14,841 nucleotides of DNA. Origin: Lachnospiraceae bacterium (GTDB lineage: Bacteria; Bacillota; Clostridia; Lachnospirales; Lachnospiraceae). The stretch covers positions 1 through 14,841 of the forward strand of contig JAFOYD010000060.1 in assembly GCA_017391545.1 (NCBI GenBank). Reading direction: 5' to 3'. Below, in pieces: positions 13,807-14,841 of the stretch. The first letter of the stretch is position 1; each line of letters begins with the position of its first letter. A program made the position numbers and the translations under genes. The notes below the pieces were generated by a model, which had not been told where the DNA came from, did no database searches, and was given only the letters and a program-made list of their open reading frames with translations.

Positions 13807-14208
13807 ATGGGTATGAAATTCAGCCGCCAGCGCGCTGCGATCCTCTCCTTCTTGCAATCTCGCAAGGACCATCCCACCGCAGAGCTTGTCTACACGAATG
13901 TAAAGGAAGAATTTCCAAACATCAGTCTTGGCACTGTCTATCGCAATCTGAACCAGCTTGCAGAGGCAGGTATGATTACTAAACACAGTTTCGGGGATTT
14001 AGGTATCGATCACTTCGATTACAATACGAATCCACACCAGCATTTTGTATGCAGCTGTTGCAATGCCGTGATTGATCTTCCAGCGGAACATAATGATTTT
14101 TCCTTTATAGACAAAGAGGCTGCCAAAGGCTTTGACGGGCTGATACAGGGTCACAGACTTTACTTCTGCGGTATTTGCAGAGGCTGTCTTGATCAGCGTG
14201 AGAACTAA
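13807..14208 (+). CDS. perR: PerR-type peroxide-sensing Fur-family repressor
   Basis: The protein has 133 residues from ATG 13807 (AGGGAG four bases upstream); ATG 13813 is also possible, while the in-frame ATG at 13771 lies in a hairpin loop. The winged-helix part has SRQRAAILSFLQ and NISLGTVYRNLNQLAEAG. By alignment to B. subtilis PerR, the regulatory metal ligands are all present: His22 (H37), Asp71 (D85), His77 (H91), His79 (H93) and Asp90 (D104). The structural zinc site is present as Cys82/Cys85 and Cys124/Cys127. In known PerR, peroxide oxidises the His ligands and releases DNA. Two extra cysteines, Cys84 and Cys121, are unusual. It is followed 30 bases later by a rubrerythrin gene. 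Confidence 0.9.
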   Translation: MGMKFSRQRAAILSFLQSRKDHPTAELVYTNVKEEFPNISLGTVYRNLNQLAEAGMITKHSFGDLGIDHFDYNTNPHQHFVCSCCNAVIDLPAEHNDFSFIDKEAAKGFDGLIQGHRLYFCGICRGCLDQREN

Positions 14209-14238
14209 ATTTATTTAATTTTTAAGGAGGATATTAAA

Positions 14239-14778
14239 ATGAAATTTGTATGTAGTGTATGTGGTTATGTTTATGAAGGAGATGCAGCACCGGAGAAGTG
14301 CCCACAGTGTGGCGTTCCCGCTGAAAAGTTCGTAGCTCAGAGCGAAGAGAGAAGCTGGGCTGCAGAGCATGTTGTTGGCGTGGCACAGGGATGCAGCGAG
14401 GACATCATGGCTGACCTTAGAGCAAACTTCAACGGCGAGTGTACAGAAGTTGGTATGTACCTTGCTATGGCAAGAGTTGCACACAGAGAGGGCTATCCTG
14501 AGATCGGTCTTTACTGGGAAAAGGCTGCCTGGGAAGAGGCTGAACATGCTGCTAAGTTTGCAGAGCTTTTAGGTGAGGTCGTTACAGATTCTACCAAGAA
14601 GAACCTTGAGATGCGTGTAGAGGCAGAGAACGGCGCTACAGCAGGTAAGTTTGATCTTGCTAAGCGTGCAAAGGCTGCGAACCTTGATGCTATCCATGAC
14701 ACTGTACATGAGATGGCTAGAGATGAGGCAAGACATGGAAAAGCTTTCGAAGGTCTGTTAAAGAGATACTTCGGTTAA
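14239..14778 (+). CDS. rbr: Reverse rubrerythrin (rubredoxin domain first)
   Basis: The protein has 179 residues. The ATG follows AAGGAGG at 8-nt spacing. The N-terminal rubredoxin-like domain has the iron ligands Cys5, Cys8 (CSVCG), Cys21 and Cys24 (CPQCG). The C-terminal ferritin-like four-helix domain has diiron ligand motifs: Glu67 (NGECTE), Glu100-x-x-His103 and Glu163-x-x-His166 (DEARH). Classical rubrerythrin has the domains in the opposite order. The reversed form in Clostridium acetobutylicum is a PerR-repressed NADH-dependent peroxidase and works with a flavoprotein reductase, which is not in this window. It should reduce hydrogen peroxide to water in the cytoplasm. Its codon usage looks more uniform than its neighbours (GCA, GAG, CTT), which is consistent with high expression. 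Confidence 0.93.
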   Translation: MKFVCSVCGYVYEGDAAPEKCPQCGVPAEKFVAQSEERSWAAEHVVGVAQGCSEDIMADLRANFNGECTEVGMYLAMARVAHREGYPEIGLYWEKAAWEEAEHAAKFAELLGEVVTDSTKKNLEMRVEAENGATAGKFDLAKRAKAANLDAIHDTVHEMARDEARHGKAFEGLLKRYFG

Positions 14779-14841
14779 TCCGCGAATTCGAGCCGGTATG
14801 GCTCAATGATATAGCGAAGCCCGACGATTATATTCGTAATC
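14779..14841 (+). other. Downstream region with two small hairpins, no clear terminator
   Basis: After the rubrerythrin stop there is GAGCC-GGTAT-GGCTC (14790-14804) and GATTA-TATTCG-TAATC (14826-14841). Neither is followed by a T-run within the window, so I cannot call a terminator. No coding frame is evident in these 63 bases. Confidence 0.4.

Noticed and set aside
13615..13986. 123-codon minus-strand frame across the perR promoter and gene
   Set aside because: It covers a perfect promoter, a palindrome and the N-terminus of a clear PerR on the other strand, and has no supported start.

Overview
The window looks like a chromosomal segment of an anaerobic, gut-type Firmicute, most likely a member of the Lachnospiraceae; I cannot fix the genus. 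The reasons are the modest GC content, strong AGGAGG-type ribosome binding sites, consensus sigma-A promoters, a PerR plus reverse-rubrerythrin pair, an OmpR-type two-component system, a MecA-like protein, and a giant secreted papain-like protease with Ig-like repeats. Almost everything from 1 to 13530 is on the minus strand. Only the last two genes are on the plus strand. I see no rRNA, tRNA, CRISPR array, transposase or integrase.

Region 1-2777 (minus) looks accessory. It begins, in transcription order, with a DUF4869-like gene that overlaps a P-loop ATPase gene having a possible Toprim-like second half. After these come a stretch with signs of gene decay, a 95-codon frame without a good start, a possible 28-codon small gene, and the 5' part of an AAA-ATPase-like (DUF1703-type) gene that runs off the left edge. 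The overlapping ATPase pair is the best candidate here for an uncharacterised two-gene system.

Region 2825-8897 (minus) concerns the cell surface. A small exported membrane-anchored protein ends at a clear intrinsic terminator. A GT4-like glycosyltransferase follows, with a 1501-residue secreted cysteine protease only 24 bases downstream. The DUF4869/ATPase pair starts 47 bases after the protease with no visible terminator between, so transcription may continue through all four genes.

Region 9022-10344 holds a short MecA N-terminal-like protein, a 133-bp palindromic intergenic element with terminal inverted repeats, a long hairpin, and an unknown 128-residue protein with a perfect consensus promoter and a leader of about 145 nt.

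Region 10345-13530 (minus) reads as one operon: histidine kinase, response regulator, Uma2-family nuclease-fold protein, RluA-family pseudouridine synthase. Region 13531-14841 is the divergent promoter region and a plus-strand oxidative-stress operon. A PerR-type regulator with all expected metal ligands lies 30 bp upstream of a reverse rubrerythrin (rubredoxin domain first). Both sit behind a perfect consensus promoter whose start site overlaps a 7-1-7 PerR/Fur-box-like palindrome, which suggests autoregulated peroxide defence.
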